DNA of 64,000 nucleotides from Anopheles merus (Eukaryota; Arthropoda; Insecta; Diptera; Culicidae). The stretch spans positions 4,694,184 to 4,758,183 of the forward strand of contig NC_054085.1 of NCBI RefSeq assembly GCF_017562075.2, in the 5' to 3' direction. This document shows, in pieces, positions 27,076-39,600 of the stretch (positions are counted from its first letter, which is position 1; every line of letters starts with the position of its first letter). The notes beneath the pieces were generated by a model. That model was not told the origin of the DNA, did no database searches, and saw only the letters and a list, made by a program, of their open reading frames with translations. The position numbers and the translations under genes are program-made.

Positions 27076-27367
27076 TGTTGTGACAACTGCGTTTGTTTAC
27101 GTTGGCGAAACCCCACAACTTCTATTGATCGTGCGAATTTATAGGGTTCTGCGATAAAGGTCGACGGAGGGATACAGTGCACTCCATTTTGCAACGACGG
27201 TAGTGATGGCGGTGGAGAGAAAAGGGATAAATAGCCCCGAAATACGCGCCCTCGAGCTCTTTGTACGCCACAACACCAGAAGAGAGGAATAAAGACTAAA
27301 TTTGTGATTTTTTTTTCTTCCCAGTAAATATCTACATTTTCTCCTATTCTTTTGGTATTTCGCAACA
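27076..27367 (+). repeat. 3' LTR of Bel/Pao element 1
   Basis: 292 bp, identical to the 5' LTR, including a run of nine T residues where replication slippage would be expected early. It is followed by the CTATC target duplication. The TATA-like box falls at about 27,227 and AATAAA at about 27,288. Confidence 0.95.
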
Positions 27368-27628
27368 CTATCTGTATACCAAATAAATAGATTTAAGGAA
27401 AAACAAGTTACAACATGAGTCGTCCTCATTAATCGACTGCGTTGTAATACTTAATTTGTAATCTATAATACTAATAGTTATTTTGCAAGCGTACATAAAT
27501 CCTTAAAATTACATATTATTACGTATAAAAATCCAAGAATGTTAAAAATGCAGGCAATTGTATGTCCTTAGAAAGCTTGCAAGTCTGATAAAATCAATTT
27601 AATCCATTAAAAAGGTCAACATATCTAA

Positions 27629-28052
27629 AGGCCGGGCTACATTGATCGTACTCGCAAGTGTAATTTTTATTTTCACTGGCGCATCTGGCGGCGACCAGCG
27701 CAAGCTAGCTGTGGGTATAATTTATGTGTCAAAATTATTCATGCTTGGTGTCTCATCAAGTTTCGACCAGACTACTTGTATGCCGTTGGAAATGTTGATA
27801 AACGTCCATAAATTGCAACAAAGTAAGCTGTTAATTGTTGTTTGTGGACAAATCGTCATTCATACAAAGCGCTGGGCAACATTTTTCCCCTTCTTCCAAC
27901 ATCTATCCTTCATTGGGTAAAATTATAGCCTCCTCGACCCAAAAAGTTTTTTGACAGATAAATTATGCCAGCATTTAGCTTCAACAACACCGCTAGATGA
28001 AGTACGCATTCACAAAAATTATACTATGAGTACGATCAATGTAGCCCGCCCT
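27629..28052. mobile_element. MITE with TAA target duplication (PIF/Harbinger-like)
   Basis: A 424-bp element has terminal inverted repeats that read AGGCCGGGCTACATTGATCG at the left and its near-complement ending GTAGCCCGCCCT at the right. TAA flanks both sides (27,626-27,628 and 28,053-28,055), fitting the three-base TWA duplication of PIF/Harbinger elements. There is no transposase ORF, so the element is non-autonomous. The superfamily call rests on the TSD size alone. A truncated relative lies at 22,857-22,982. Confidence 0.7.
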
Positions 28053-28055
28053 TAA

Positions 28056-29082
28056 AACAAACTGCTTTTATTCAGTCAAAATCTGCTTCAGAAAAAAAAA
28101 GAATAATTGTGCATTAATTTTTACTTTCCGACAGAATGAATTCCACAATTTCAAAAGTTCTACGACAATGAATTTTTGAGAATGATATTTATGTAATCTA
28201 CTCAGAAAGAACGGCTTTGGCCGTGTTGCTAAAATGTTTACTCGATTTAATTGATGATAAATATTTGTCTCTAAATATTGCTCATGCGGTTTAAATTTGC
28301 ACTACTGATTTAGCGAGAAAAGCTACATTTAACGTTACCAGATTATCATTTTTAAACTAATTTGTTAAGCCGAGTGAGCAATCACGATATCGTAACTTTG
28401 TTGTTGTACTGACATGCTAGGCTTTGAAAAACATATTTCCATATAGTGCATTATTTAAGGTGCACTGCAATTCAGTTATTGCTAACTTCTGTGCTGTAAA
28501 AATAAAATTCAAACAAATAAATAAAAAATACTTTAACTACAGCGAACAGTCGAATGTAAAATTCGAAACGAAAATTGTAACAGCTTGCTAAAGTAATGTT
28601 GTACTATCTACTACAGTATCAAAATCTCTTCTTTAGGTTGCGTAGAGAAATAATAATGAACGGCACTAGATTACTTTAAACATTGAAACTAAAGCGCTGT
28701 TAAGCTACCGAAGGGTTTAGGGAAATAGCAATTAAATTGACTCCATCGGCTACTGCTATTTTAGACTGGCACGAAATACTTGACTACCGAAACTAATCAT
28801 GTGCTATACTGAATAACTATATCAGCATCAAACCTACAAATGATATATTTTATTAAAAGATGCACATAAATAGAGCTGAATCGCTGGGATGCTATCGGTT
28901 AAAGGGGGAATAGAGGGAAACTTGAAGCAAGCTCTAAGTTAGAAAGTAAACCAACTATACCGTTCTAGCGTAAGTCATCTCGTTTGTAGCCTCTGTGAAG
29001 GCACGCCTCAAGCGGGATCTCCGGCTTTGCGATAGAGTCTGAGGGCAGAGTAGCACACCCTTTCGAAGTTTCGGGTTGCAGA
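28056..29082. other. Non-coding AT-rich DNA
   Basis: Nothing assignable is seen between the MITE and the microsatellite cluster. Confidence 0.5.
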
Positions 29083-29109
29083 GTTGTTGTTGTTGTTGTT
29101 GTTGTTGTT
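29083..29109. repeat. GTT microsatellite, 9 units
   Basis: Nine uninterrupted GTT units, CAA on the minus strand. The minus-strand open frames across it that give an Asn or Thr run are consequences of the repeat. Confidence 0.9.
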
Positions 29110-29435
29110 TTGGTTGTTAATTGCAGTACACGAAGCGCGGTTAAGACAACAGTTAGCGGGGTTAGGGGGCGACGAGACGCAATACGTTGCATCGACAATG
29201 TTCAAACAGATTAGTAATACAGAGAAGCGACAACAGTAGTTCGTTAATCCCCGAGCAGTTGTTGAGTTAGATACATAAACAGTACATCGGAAAACATTCG
29301 TGAGATGCATAGTGTGATAGCGATTTGATAATGTTGTTTCAGTAGAAGCACAATCATATTTGTAGACGATGGAATATTAACACCGGAGAGTTAATTATAT
29401 TAAAAGAGAGAAGGGGAAAGAGAATATAAAAAAAT

Positions 29436-29540
<105 letters not shown>

Positions 29541-30285
29541 TATTGGTGGAAGTGTTTTTTCCTGCATCTTAGCTATTTTATTTGCTCTGATGCAAAAAAT
29601 ACACTTATTGCTACTCACAGTTCCTATAAATCTATTTGAAATAAGCTAAATAAACACTGCAGTATCCATGTTTTCCCAAAATATAAGCTTTTTTCACTCA
29701 TCATCAAGCGTGCACTGTTTTGGAAGTAGTATTTTTGCTATTACTTACCATCAAAAGATTAATCAAGAAAAAAACAAACAAACAAAAAAGTTCTATTGCA
29801 AATTTACAACCATTTAAATTTCATGTAAGAAATGTACTATTTGCGTGTGTACTTGGCACACAACTAAGTTGTGAAAACAGATATTTACAACGCTAATGAT
29901 TTGATTGTTGAATCATTTGTTTTTAATTTGCTAAACTAAAAACATGAAAATAATAGTAAAAAACATACTACCCATTATCTCGGGAACTAACAGTGTAAAC
30001 GTAAAAAAAAACAACAAAAACTATAAGCTATAACCAAAAACAAACTTAATGTTGTGCTGATAATACACTTCAATCAGATACACACGCAATTTATATACAG
30101 CGTGTGTTAGCAGTGCATCTTATGAACGATCGTCGGCAAAACGACGTCGTTCGGTCAAAAGCGGGTGCACCATATTACGTATTAGCGTGTGGTTTAATTC
30201 TAAATTGTTTGGAAGCCTGGCACGAAATGCACACACCTGTTCCTTTTCGCGCCTGCGGGCAACCAGCTAATGTCAGTGGTACCAG

Positions 30286-30313
30286 AAGGTGGACAGCAGT
30301 AGTAGTATTAGTT

Positions 30314-30353
<40 letters not shown>

Positions 30354-30405
30354 AGGTAGAGGTAATGGTAATAGTAGAAATAGTAGTAATGGTAAAAGTA
30401 GTAAA
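30286..30405. repeat. TAG trinucleotide repeat, degenerate at edges
   Basis: A pure TAG/GTA run of about 13 units at about 30,314-30,353 is flanked by interrupted units (TAGAGG, TAATGG, TAGAAA) up to about 30,405. The Ser- or Val-rich frames across it are repeat artefacts. Confidence 0.9.
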
Positions 30406-31650
30406 ATAGTACGAATTGATTCATACGTAAGCATAGACGACAGGAAAGATGATGGATGGATGTTTGAAGTTAAATATGTAGAGATAGAGAGAGCATGTTG
30501 ACATTGATGATTTTAAAGAATGAACATAGATATTTTTAAACGGTTGGACAAAGGTAAGCCAATTGCTTGGTTACGCATCACACAGCAAATGCAACACTTT
30601 TCAAATTAAAAAAGTGACACATTACGCTTAATACTACGGTGTTGTGATATTGTCTATTAAAAATGTCTATAAAAATGCCACTCTGGACGATTGTGTTGCA
30701 TGTTTTTAGTTCTTAATTAACTCTCAATTGACTCATTTGAATAAAATATAAGAAATGAATCTTCGACTGAATCCTTCCACCATTACGGAGTATATTCACG
30801 AAGTTGATTTAAATTTAGAACGCTATAACGCAAATGCCCTTTTTCGAAATTTCGAAATAATTGGGCCGTTTGGATGGTAGAACCGAAACAAGCTAATCAA
30901 CTCATTCCCAACGTTCCCCAAAGTGAAAACAAATCGAACCTGCACGGTCATCCCGCCAGTCACATAAAGTGATTTGGGATAACGAGCAAAAATATGTCAT
31001 CGAATTAAAGGCATACGGAGAAAAAAGGGAAATCAAATGTATACAAAACAGTCTCAGCCACACATACGCATATATTCGCCCCAGATCGATACGATGCCCC
31101 ACTGGCAGTATCGGAACCTCCGGTGGCGATAGGAGCTGGAAGAAACAATGGCTCGATGTGGACCATCAATCATTATGCTAAGAGTGCGTGGATTCTATTG
31201 TTATACGGTCGGGCGGTACGCTTTGCAGCAAATTGACGTCCTTGAATTATGGTATGTCACTCAATTTGCCACTCGCAGAGCGATTTGCATCGAAAGCATG
31301 ATTAAAAACATGATTTTTCCTTTTTACCTTTTACTGGCCCGGTATGGGGAGATTCATTCCTACCGCAATGTGAAAGTAAAAATATTGTGTGTGCAGTACG
31401 GTTCGTTTTAAAACAACGCCTTCCCCATTAAAGAAGGTCCGAATTGGCCCATGGTGGAGGCCGTCCGTTTGGGATGTGGGTACGTAGACAGTAGATTCTA
31501 TTTCCGTGCGTACGGGGTCGTTTATTTTTAAGCAATCGGTACACGTGCTCGTTCGTGTTTGTTCGCGCTGTTCTCACGATGTTGGCTGTTTTAGCCGCCG
31601 CCGCTGTCTTCAAACAAATCGTACACAAGTTGCATACAAACAAAGCTTAC
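30406..31650. other. Start of SK intron; no further exon recognised
   Basis: On the minus strand this is the sequence immediately after the SK exon donor at 31,650. It begins GTAAGC and carries no frame resembling the SK membrane core, so the next exon is further away, most likely outside the window. Confidence 0.5.
31645..31650 (-). other. Splice donor of SK exon
   Basis: On the minus strand the exon ends ...AAACAG and the intron begins GTAAGC, a near-perfect donor consensus. It truncates an open frame that would otherwise continue 19 codons into the intron, to 31,591. Confidence 0.85.
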
Positions 31651-32559
31651 CTGTTTGAACTGCCGCATGCCACCGTTGATGCGCATGGAGTCGGCCGCTA
31701 TGCCGGCAATACCGTCGCCTGGTTCGCGAAGCTGCCGCAATGACGAGCTCGGCATGGAGCAGGCATGCGCGCACTGGTTCGCACAGCAGGACAGGGTGCT
31801 TGCCTCGGGTTGTGAGCTTTGGCGGATGATGCGGGAACCAGAAGTCGGCGAGGAGGTGATGAGCACGGGCGGTATCGTTGAGTGCTGCACGGTGAGGCGG
31901 CTGTGTAGTGCGCTCCGGACGCTTTCCTTCGATACGGAGCGCGTGAGCTTTAGCGAAGACATCGGCGTAGTTGAGGCACGTCTATCACAGTTACGACAGG
32001 CGCGACATCTGTTATACGGAATCAGCTGATAGCCGCCCGACCCGGAACCGGTAGAGGCAGCTCGTTCTGAGACGGCGATCCGGCCACCACTTCCGCCATC
32101 ACTGTGACATGAAGCGGATACGGCAATGGCCGGGGCTTCCAGTCGACAGTGCAGCTCAATGTCCGGTACTGAGCGGGCATTATGTTGGTCATCCTCACCG
32201 GTTGCGCTCTCCTCCGAGCCGCCCAGTCCCGTGGCGGAGAGCTGCGGACTAGCTAGATAGGTGGAGGTACGATCCTGACGGATGAGGATTGGTTTGTTGA
32301 CGGCACCGGCGGTGGTAGTCAGTGCGGTTTGGTTGACATTGCTGCTCGGGCCCGCGGTTGGACCTGTGGCCATCGTCGGCCCGTTAAACGAGGAGTGTGA
32401 CGCCATTCTGGGTTTGTTGATGGTGGATATGATGCTGGAGCCGGACGTTGTGGTCGTGCTGCTGCTGTTGGTGCCGGTCATCACCAGCAGCGAGGCGGTT
32501 TCGTCCGAGCTACCGTAGCCCGAGTTTGTTGCCGGATCGGTATCATTCTGGAGGGACAT
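31651..32559 (-). CDS. SK: SK/KCNN potassium channel, N-terminal coding exon (partial)
   Basis: This exon encodes the first 303 residues, in phase 0, of what I read as a small-conductance calcium-activated potassium channel, a calmodulin-gated plasma-membrane channel that produces after-hyperpolarisation. Only the cytoplasmic, Ser/Thr/Gly-rich N-terminus is here; the transmembrane core and calmodulin-binding domain are not in the window. The call rests on short blocks that, from memory, are shared in order with the fly SK N-terminus: NSGY..SS.ET at 12-21, RQDRTSTYL at 94-102 followed by SPQ, GSEES at 114-118, and VPDIE at 131-135. Two cysteine clusters (CRACRNC at 185-191 and a five-Cys stretch at 258-267) could be lipidation or metal sites. 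The ATG at 32,559 has an in-frame upstream stop about 48 bases away. The coding sequence ends after FKQ at a GTAAGC donor. GC is clearly higher than in the flanks. Confidence 0.72.
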
Positions 32560-35500
32560 TTTCTCGTAATCGGACCGGGACGGGGCGTATCTACGAGGTC
32601 TAGGTGTCTATGTTTTATATTTTTTTAGTAAAATACAAAAAACTACTCGTTCTATACGGTTGTGGTCCACTGGGTGATGGTTTTTTTGTGCTTATGGGTG
32701 GCTTAGTATATGTGTTACGTATTGGTCTGAAATGAGATAAGAGACGGATAAAATATGTTTTAATACTGTTCACAACAGTTTTGAAATACAGGCTCAAGAA
32801 AAACAAAACCACATGAACCTTTTCTCTCTCCGATGCGAGGTTAGAAACCATATTCAATTTGCTTAATTAACAAGTCAAAAATGAAGAAAACCAGACATAT
32901 ATAAATAAATAAACAAGACCTTCTGTGGATACTTTTTACTGTGAACTCTCCTATGAGCTCTAAAATGTAGTAGTAAAGTGAACATTGTAAAGCACTATGA
33001 CCCTTACGGCTGATGATGTATGTGTTTTCCGGCTCCTACCGTTATGGCTGGGAAATAGTTTTGCGTCGAAAAAGGGTTTCGTGAGTTTGTGAAAATATAT
33101 GTGTCCAGGGGGCTTTTTGATTTAGAAGTAACAAGCTAGCGTGAGAATGAAAGCAAAAACGAAAACCATATAAAATGTGTAAAGGTTAAACATTAAGCCA
33201 CTATGTTTTTTTTAAATGAAGCATTTTCTTACACTTCTTTGTGCCACAACACAAACTTTAATTTGTTTGATTTAATCACATAATCAATTTAAATCGTAGA
33301 GTGTTAAAACGATTACCTGGATATTTTCCTTTAAGCCGGAGGCATAATACTGTACCACGTATGAATAATTCCTCTCTTTTTTTTCAAACAAACATTATTA
33401 CCATTGTTGAGTTTCCACTAGAACGCTTTTTCTTTGTGCTGAAAACAAAGATTAAATTACCGTCCCATAAACGACAGCAAAATTAGGGAGATTTGTTTCA
33501 GTGGGATAGAACGGTACAATGACCACACAAAAAAATAAGCAAGCACAAACGAACAATGCCACTAAAACACAAAACAGCAACAAAACATGAAAAGTGAAAC
33601 AAACCACCGACCGACGCGCCGACCGCCCCCACCAAGAATGATATGATTACGTGCAAAAGCGCTCAACCGGCTTGGTATCGATTTTTGGGCTCCGGCACCC
33701 CCTGGTAGGAACTGGTACGATCTCCCGTGGGACTCGTACATATCCATGCTTTTTACCCTTTTACGCCTTCGTCACCCGGTTTGTAGCAGAAAACCCCGCC
33801 AACCCCCCTCGGCTTTGGCTCTCGTCTTTGCGGGTGGTTTTTCGGTAAAAAGTTTCCAATTGTCTAATTGGAAACGTGGTGCCTTTTCCCCAACGTATTG
33901 AATGGAAGTAATTACGGCCACGGGACATGTTCAGTTCACTCGCCGAAGCGTTACGATGGCAGAGAGCAGGGGGTCCAAACTCAATTAATAAACGGCTCGC
34001 GGTTTTCGTGCCGGGTAGCGTTTTGTGTGTCTACTTATGTGGGTTATTTTATGCAAAAACATGAAACCCGACGTATCGTTCTGTCTGGCAACGATGGTAG
34101 TGTTGGCAAGAAGATTTTCCAACCTCCCAGGTGAAGTTCAACACACCTTGCAATCCGTGCTCAGGTATCTATGAATTGATATGATAAAAGCTTTCTCTCT
34201 ACCATTTCTTTTAAAAAGGGTTTTAAAGATGGCGGCCCTAGCTAGTTATCACTGTTCCTTTCAGCGCACTTAGTTGTCGCGGTTGTCCTTACTACCTCGA
34301 GCTCAGTTAAAACGCGACAACGTGTTGGTTGTTTGGAAGGTGAAAATGTGGTAATGCTTTTGGATCTCCCTAGCAGCTTGCCTTGAAACTCGAGCTGACA
34401 GCGCTAAATGTGTTTCAAACATCTGCTCAATGGTTCAATGAGCCGTACCGTAACGGGTTAAGTTCAAGCTGGCATCAGTATGGAGGTTTTCAGTCCTTTT
34501 CGGTACAGCTGAATTAGAGCACAGTAAATCCACTGCGTATGCGGTTGATTTAACGGCACATCAAACATCAAACGTTCCGCCAATGAGGTCGATTACATTG
34601 TTCCATAGCTCCGGGACGAGAGCTGTACAGTATCAACTTATGCAGGGTTTTCTTCTTGCGAACCACAAAATGAGCTCATAGTCATAGTCATAGTGTTATG
34701 CAAATGTACACACGATGTAGAAAAACGGAGTGCCAATGAGACGACGAAAAAAACACCAATAGATGTGCATAATATGCATCAATCGGGATGAATCTTATCT
34801 CGGTCACAGCTAAACCCAAATTGGAGCAAACATAATATTAGTTCGGTAGTGTAGCAAACTAGCGATTGCAGCATTTTAAGTATCATCATTCACGTTCGAT
34901 AATAGTTAATTTGATGTAATTGGACAGAGCGCAATGTAACAAGTTAAAATGTCAATTGTTGTTTGTTGATGATGATAATTTCATTTAAAATGTTTCTGAT
35001 TTTTTTTACTTGTTTAGTTAAGTTTAGAAATACATATGAGTACACAATAAAATAACAAACAAGAAAACAATACTATACTTCTGACATTGCTCATTTCAAT
35101 AAGGTTGACTATGACATTTTAGATTAACAATAGCTTAAACTGTTATATATAACTATTTAAAATATAGCCAGTTAAGCATAATGAACTGTAAATACTTTAC
35201 ATTAGTTATGTAACGTATAACTCAGCAACATACATAAAAATACTTTAAAATAGCCTGGTAAATACATTGGTAAATACATAAAAAATGAAGCATTAGATAA
35301 TTTAATAGGTAAACTATAGGACTATTGATCTCATACTCTTAATATCATTTGTAACGTGACTTAAGGATGATTACCTACAGCTAGCGGAACACTGCTATTA
35401 AAAATCTTCATAGCACAACATGTGCGTAAGAGAGATTAATCGGATTGGTATGCAACATTCACCCTTAAATAACGACATATCTCGTTCAGACACGTTGAGA

Positions 35501-35904
35501 AAATGCAAACCATAAATTGCTAAAGCATGACCTAATGTTTGTTTTTCCAAGTAGATCTTTTTTTGGTTGATGAAATTTACTACATTATAAACTGAGCATC
35601 TACATCATCTTAACCCCTTTCTGGTTGAACGCCGTGAAGCATGGAGACTTGCTAAGTGTGGAATGAAAACATTACCGTTGTACATAAACAATATTATACG
35701 ATAAGATTTAATGAAGGACGGCCCATGAGATCATTATGAGTTTTATCTTGCATTCAAGAAATTCTTAGATATTTTTTTTCTCTGATTCAGTATCCACGAT
35801 TTTTTTATAAATATAAGAAACTAAACTACATGCGTAGGACTGCTATGGTTAATCAATGTCTCACTGAATGCAACTGACTGCGCGTTAGGAGTACACGGCA
35901 GACA
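32560..35904. other. SK 5' flank or upstream intron; no gene seen
   Basis: Sequence upstream of the SK start codon. The bases just before the ATG are GC-rich and may be 5' UTR, but I cannot place a promoter or an acceptor site with confidence. Beyond about 32,620 the DNA returns to AT-rich, unassigned sequence. Confidence 0.45.
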
Positions 35905-35938
35905 GCGATTGTTGCGCCAAAGAAGAAGAAGAAGAAGC
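35905..35938 (+). repeat. SINE tail fragment
   Basis: CGATTGTTGCGCCAAAGAAG followed by more GAA units matches the 3' end and tail of the complete SINE at 46,864-47,066. Only about 30 bases are recognisable. Confidence 0.4.
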
Positions 35939-36365
35939 CGTTATTGAGCGATAATAAAAAGCTTATAAATTATCAGTATGTCATATTATATCATATCATA
36001 CGTTGGCATTTCGTTAAAAGATCATTAAATACAAGCTGCAAGTAATTATGATATAGTAATTTGGCATTTTTGATGTGGTGCAGTCCATGCTACTTAAAAA
36101 AGGAAACCGTTCATTGTTCACATTGCACTTTAATTTGAAAACATTATCTAAAATATAATAAATTCTGTCAAATTTTAAATTATACCTTCTATGAAAAGCT
36201 ATAATATGTTTTTATATAATATTGATTTGAATTTCATTGTTTATTGAATTTTTTTTATATAATATTTATTTAAATTTCTTATCTAAAAACATGGTAAAAG
36301 GACGTCGATCACGCAAAATAATGTCATCTTCAGGTGCGTGAGAGAAATTATCTATATGCATAAAT

Positions 36366-36665
36366 TCTTCTTCTTCTTTTGGCACAACCACCCTTGCCGG
36401 TCAAGGCCTGTCTGTACCACTTGGCTTTCAGTTACTGTTTGATTATCCATAGCAGGATAGTCAGTTTTACGTATGAGGACATGGTGCACAACAATTGCAT
36501 ACAATGTGATAAAACAATGTGATAAACCAGTATTATGAGTGCTGGCCTATACAGGCTTTCGAGACTTATTCAATACCACTCGGCCGAATAGTCAGTCCTT
36601 GCTACAGGGGGACGGTTCAATTTAAGTTGTGTTATTGAGTCATACAAGTTGACGACTGTACACTT
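36366..36665 (-). mobile_element. Diverged SINE, minus orientation, interrupted
   Basis: Reading on the minus strand, the right end (from about 36,665) has the GTCGTCAACTTGTATGA start of the tRNA-like head. The left end has the body blocks ACTGACTATCCTGCTATGG-like, GGCCTTGACCGG and the GAA-rich tail. Between them, about 36,490-36,590, is sequence that does not match the complete copy, so either a second insertion or a composite of two copies is present. It is considerably more diverged than the copy at 46,864. Confidence 0.55.
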
Positions 36666-39600
36666 TTTTCAACTAACACGACCTATTATTTATTGAATTT
36701 AATTATTTTTTTTTTAAATTCAACGACCTATAAAACAAAGATCACTAGCATTCCAAGCTCTAAATTCATTGATATAGATTTGAAACAAACAAACAAACAA
36801 ATAACTTGTTATTTGTACACCTCAGCAGCCCTCAAGCCTAATTTTTCACTCACAGTATCATAATCCATCCAGGGTGGTCACAATCATCCTCATAAAACGG
36901 TTGGTACTTCACCACGTATTAGGTGCTTCATCGCCATGATCCCCACTTAAATGCGCCGACATTTTCCCTATGCTTCTCTCTTGGCCCGCACGTGACATCG
37001 GTGCAACGGAGGGATTAAGCTGTTTCTCCCAGGACACGACAGGATGTATTCCAAAGCGATAGACACGGGATAAAAAAATCCCTTTATCTGCTACAACTGC
37101 CCTTGCCCCTGCCTTCAAGGCTCTCGAGGATATCCAATGAAACAAGGTTCGGGCGTGGACGCTATAAAACGAACGGAAAATCTCTACGGTATGGCCCATT
37201 GTGGCTCGTTTTTCACGACGAGAACCTTTCAATTTGGTAACCATAAATGTTCAGTGTGAAAAAAATCAATGCACTTCGTTTTTTGTGTCTTGGGCAAAAA
37301 CAACAATGTGCCTCTAGTAACGCGTAGTGGGAGTTCGTTTCAATTGGGACAGGATTTCACGTACGTTTACGATTTTCGCCGATAGAAACTTTGTGCCAAG
37401 AAAATGAGAAATGTGGTGCTAGTTTGAGAGGCAATAATTCGATCACGTCCATCACTCAAGCTACGAATAAGTGATGTGATTGAAAACAATCCCAAGCAAG
37501 AGAACCGAAATCACCAATACAGGAAACGAAGCATGGCAGGAACCAAATACGCTTGTTTTATTTTCTTTATAACTTAAAAAGGATCCTGAATTGTGGTAGA
37601 AGAATTAATAAATGATTTGTTTGTTTAGAAAATGCAGTCTAAATAGTATTGTGTTTTTGCTTTGATTAAAAAATCGTTGTTGTTTCACATTAAAACAGAG
37701 CAATGATGGCATTCAATTCAGTTTGGTTGTAATGTTTAAAATAAATAAACTTTTTCTTTAAACTTTCATGATCCAACACAACATATAGTGGATAGGTCAG
37801 TAGAACATTGCAAAGGATGAGAAAGTTTACATTACCATATTTATGAGGGTTAGTGTAATTGAATAATTCAGTTATAATATCCATTTACTTCCTTCTGCCA
37901 TTGTCGGGGGGAAAAAAGAATTCCCTGTTGTACAAACAGTCGTAATTGACCTGCCAAGGGTCTTATTTACTTTTTTGAGTTGGTTTCAGAATATGTTTCA
38001 TGCCAAACGTGATGATGATTTAATAGGTTACAGCAAGAAGATTACGCAAAAGTTATGCAGACAGCTTTTTAAGTGAGTTGCGGGCACAACAATGCAACGC
38101 GGAGTTTTCGGTCGCATTAAATTATGCAAAACATTAATCCAATTTCCATCAGTGTTGTTCCTCACTGTAAGGCGGAAACGTGAAAAAGATCCTGCCAGAA
38201 AAGTTGTGCTTGAATGGGAATCGGATGGTAAATAACTCAATCAAAATTATCGATCCTCGACCATGCGAGAACGAACGGGGGAAACTCCGGTAAGTGTTGT
38301 GTAAGGCTAAAGGCACCGTAGATGATGGTTGTTCGTAAATTGAGATAAACTTTTGCACGCTAGAATAGCATGACCGTCCCGTCATACTATTGATGGATGG
38401 ATTGGCAGTGACACGGTCAGGTAAAGTATGAACAATATCTGTCAGGTAGTTGATACAATGCTTTGATTTTGGGAAACACTGTCCAAACAAGTGTATACTG
38501 CTTCGTTTTAATGTAATTACCTTTTGCATGTTGAGCAAATTTAATGCTGTGATTTAAATTTAAAGTTTAAATCGATCAATTTAGTATAGGATTGAGTTTA
38601 TTGAAAACAAAACTTGCGATGATTTTGACAGATTTAACAAAGTTTCATTACAACTACAACCATCTATATATATAAAAATCTTAAAATATAAAAAAGAACA
38701 AATCAGTCAGAAAATCTTAATCTAACTTTCAGTATATTTTCATTGAAATAAACGAAACTAAAAGCTCTTTGACTACGTTGAATCGATAAATCTCATTACT
38801 AGGGGGGATAAAAATGGCTTTGCAGCACACCGACAGGGAAGTATACTTTTTCTACCATTCATGTTGTCTCTATTTTTACATCACAATAAGTGGTTTTGAG
38901 TGACTTATCGGAACGTGATGCATGGAGTCGCAGCACTCGGTATAAAATGACGGAAATGTGTTTTGTCGAAAAATTTGCGTCTTCGAATTTGGAAACGTTC
39001 GTACGGGAATGGTGATATGATTTTCCATTCGAATGGATAAAACGCGTGCGCTCGGTAAAGAAGATTTGACTGGGATAAGCTCGGTATGGTTGCGTCGTAC
39101 TAAACTGCACTGTGGTAACATATAGATAGCGCATACTTGAGCACGTACGAGCAGCAGGAAGTAGTTGTCGGATGTGTATTCGAGTGTTCGCTTGCAAGGA
39201 AGTGTATACCACCGAGAGAGCATGTATGGCGAGTACATGTGTACTTCACAATTCACAGTCCGTATGCTGTTTAGCCTTCTGACTGGGCTGAGTGCATGCA
39301 CGGATTTAGTTCTCTAGATTCACCATTCTGCCTGAATGCTTGATCGTTGTTAAGACCTCCAAGACGTGGCAGGAAGAGAATGTGGTACATAAATTTGCTT
39401 TATTTATTTTTATTGTTTTCATCTTTTCCATCAAGTGAAGGCGAAACGTCCATCGCGTAGAAGGAGAAAAATAAAGAGAAAAAAAAGTAAAGTGAAAGTC
39501 ATTGCAGATGGTTTCAGCATATACCGGTCGCTTGTAGTGAAACAGAAAGTATCAATTTTGGATTTTCCTTACAATACGGGCCTTCCGGGCTTGCATTCTT

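Larger units (their letters stand above)
23390..27367 (+). mobile_element. Young non-autonomous Bel/Pao LTR retrotransposon
   Basis: The 3,978-bp element is bounded by two 292-bp LTRs (TG...CA ends) that I find identical base for base. It is flanked by a 5-bp target-site duplication, CTATC, at 23,385-23,389 and 27,368-27,372; five bases is the usual size for Bel/Pao. A purine-rich tract, GGTGGGGAGAA, sits directly before the 3' LTR. The interior encodes a Bel-type gag and aspartic protease in one open frame but no reverse transcriptase, RNase H or integrase, so mobility would need enzymes from another element. Identical LTRs with an intact duplication mean a recent insertion. No obvious tRNA primer-binding site (TGG...) follows the 5' LTR. 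Confidence 0.93.

Noticed and set aside
31655..32029. A 124-codon plus-strand frame
   Set aside because: It is antisense to the SK exon, with its openness explained by the exon's codon composition.
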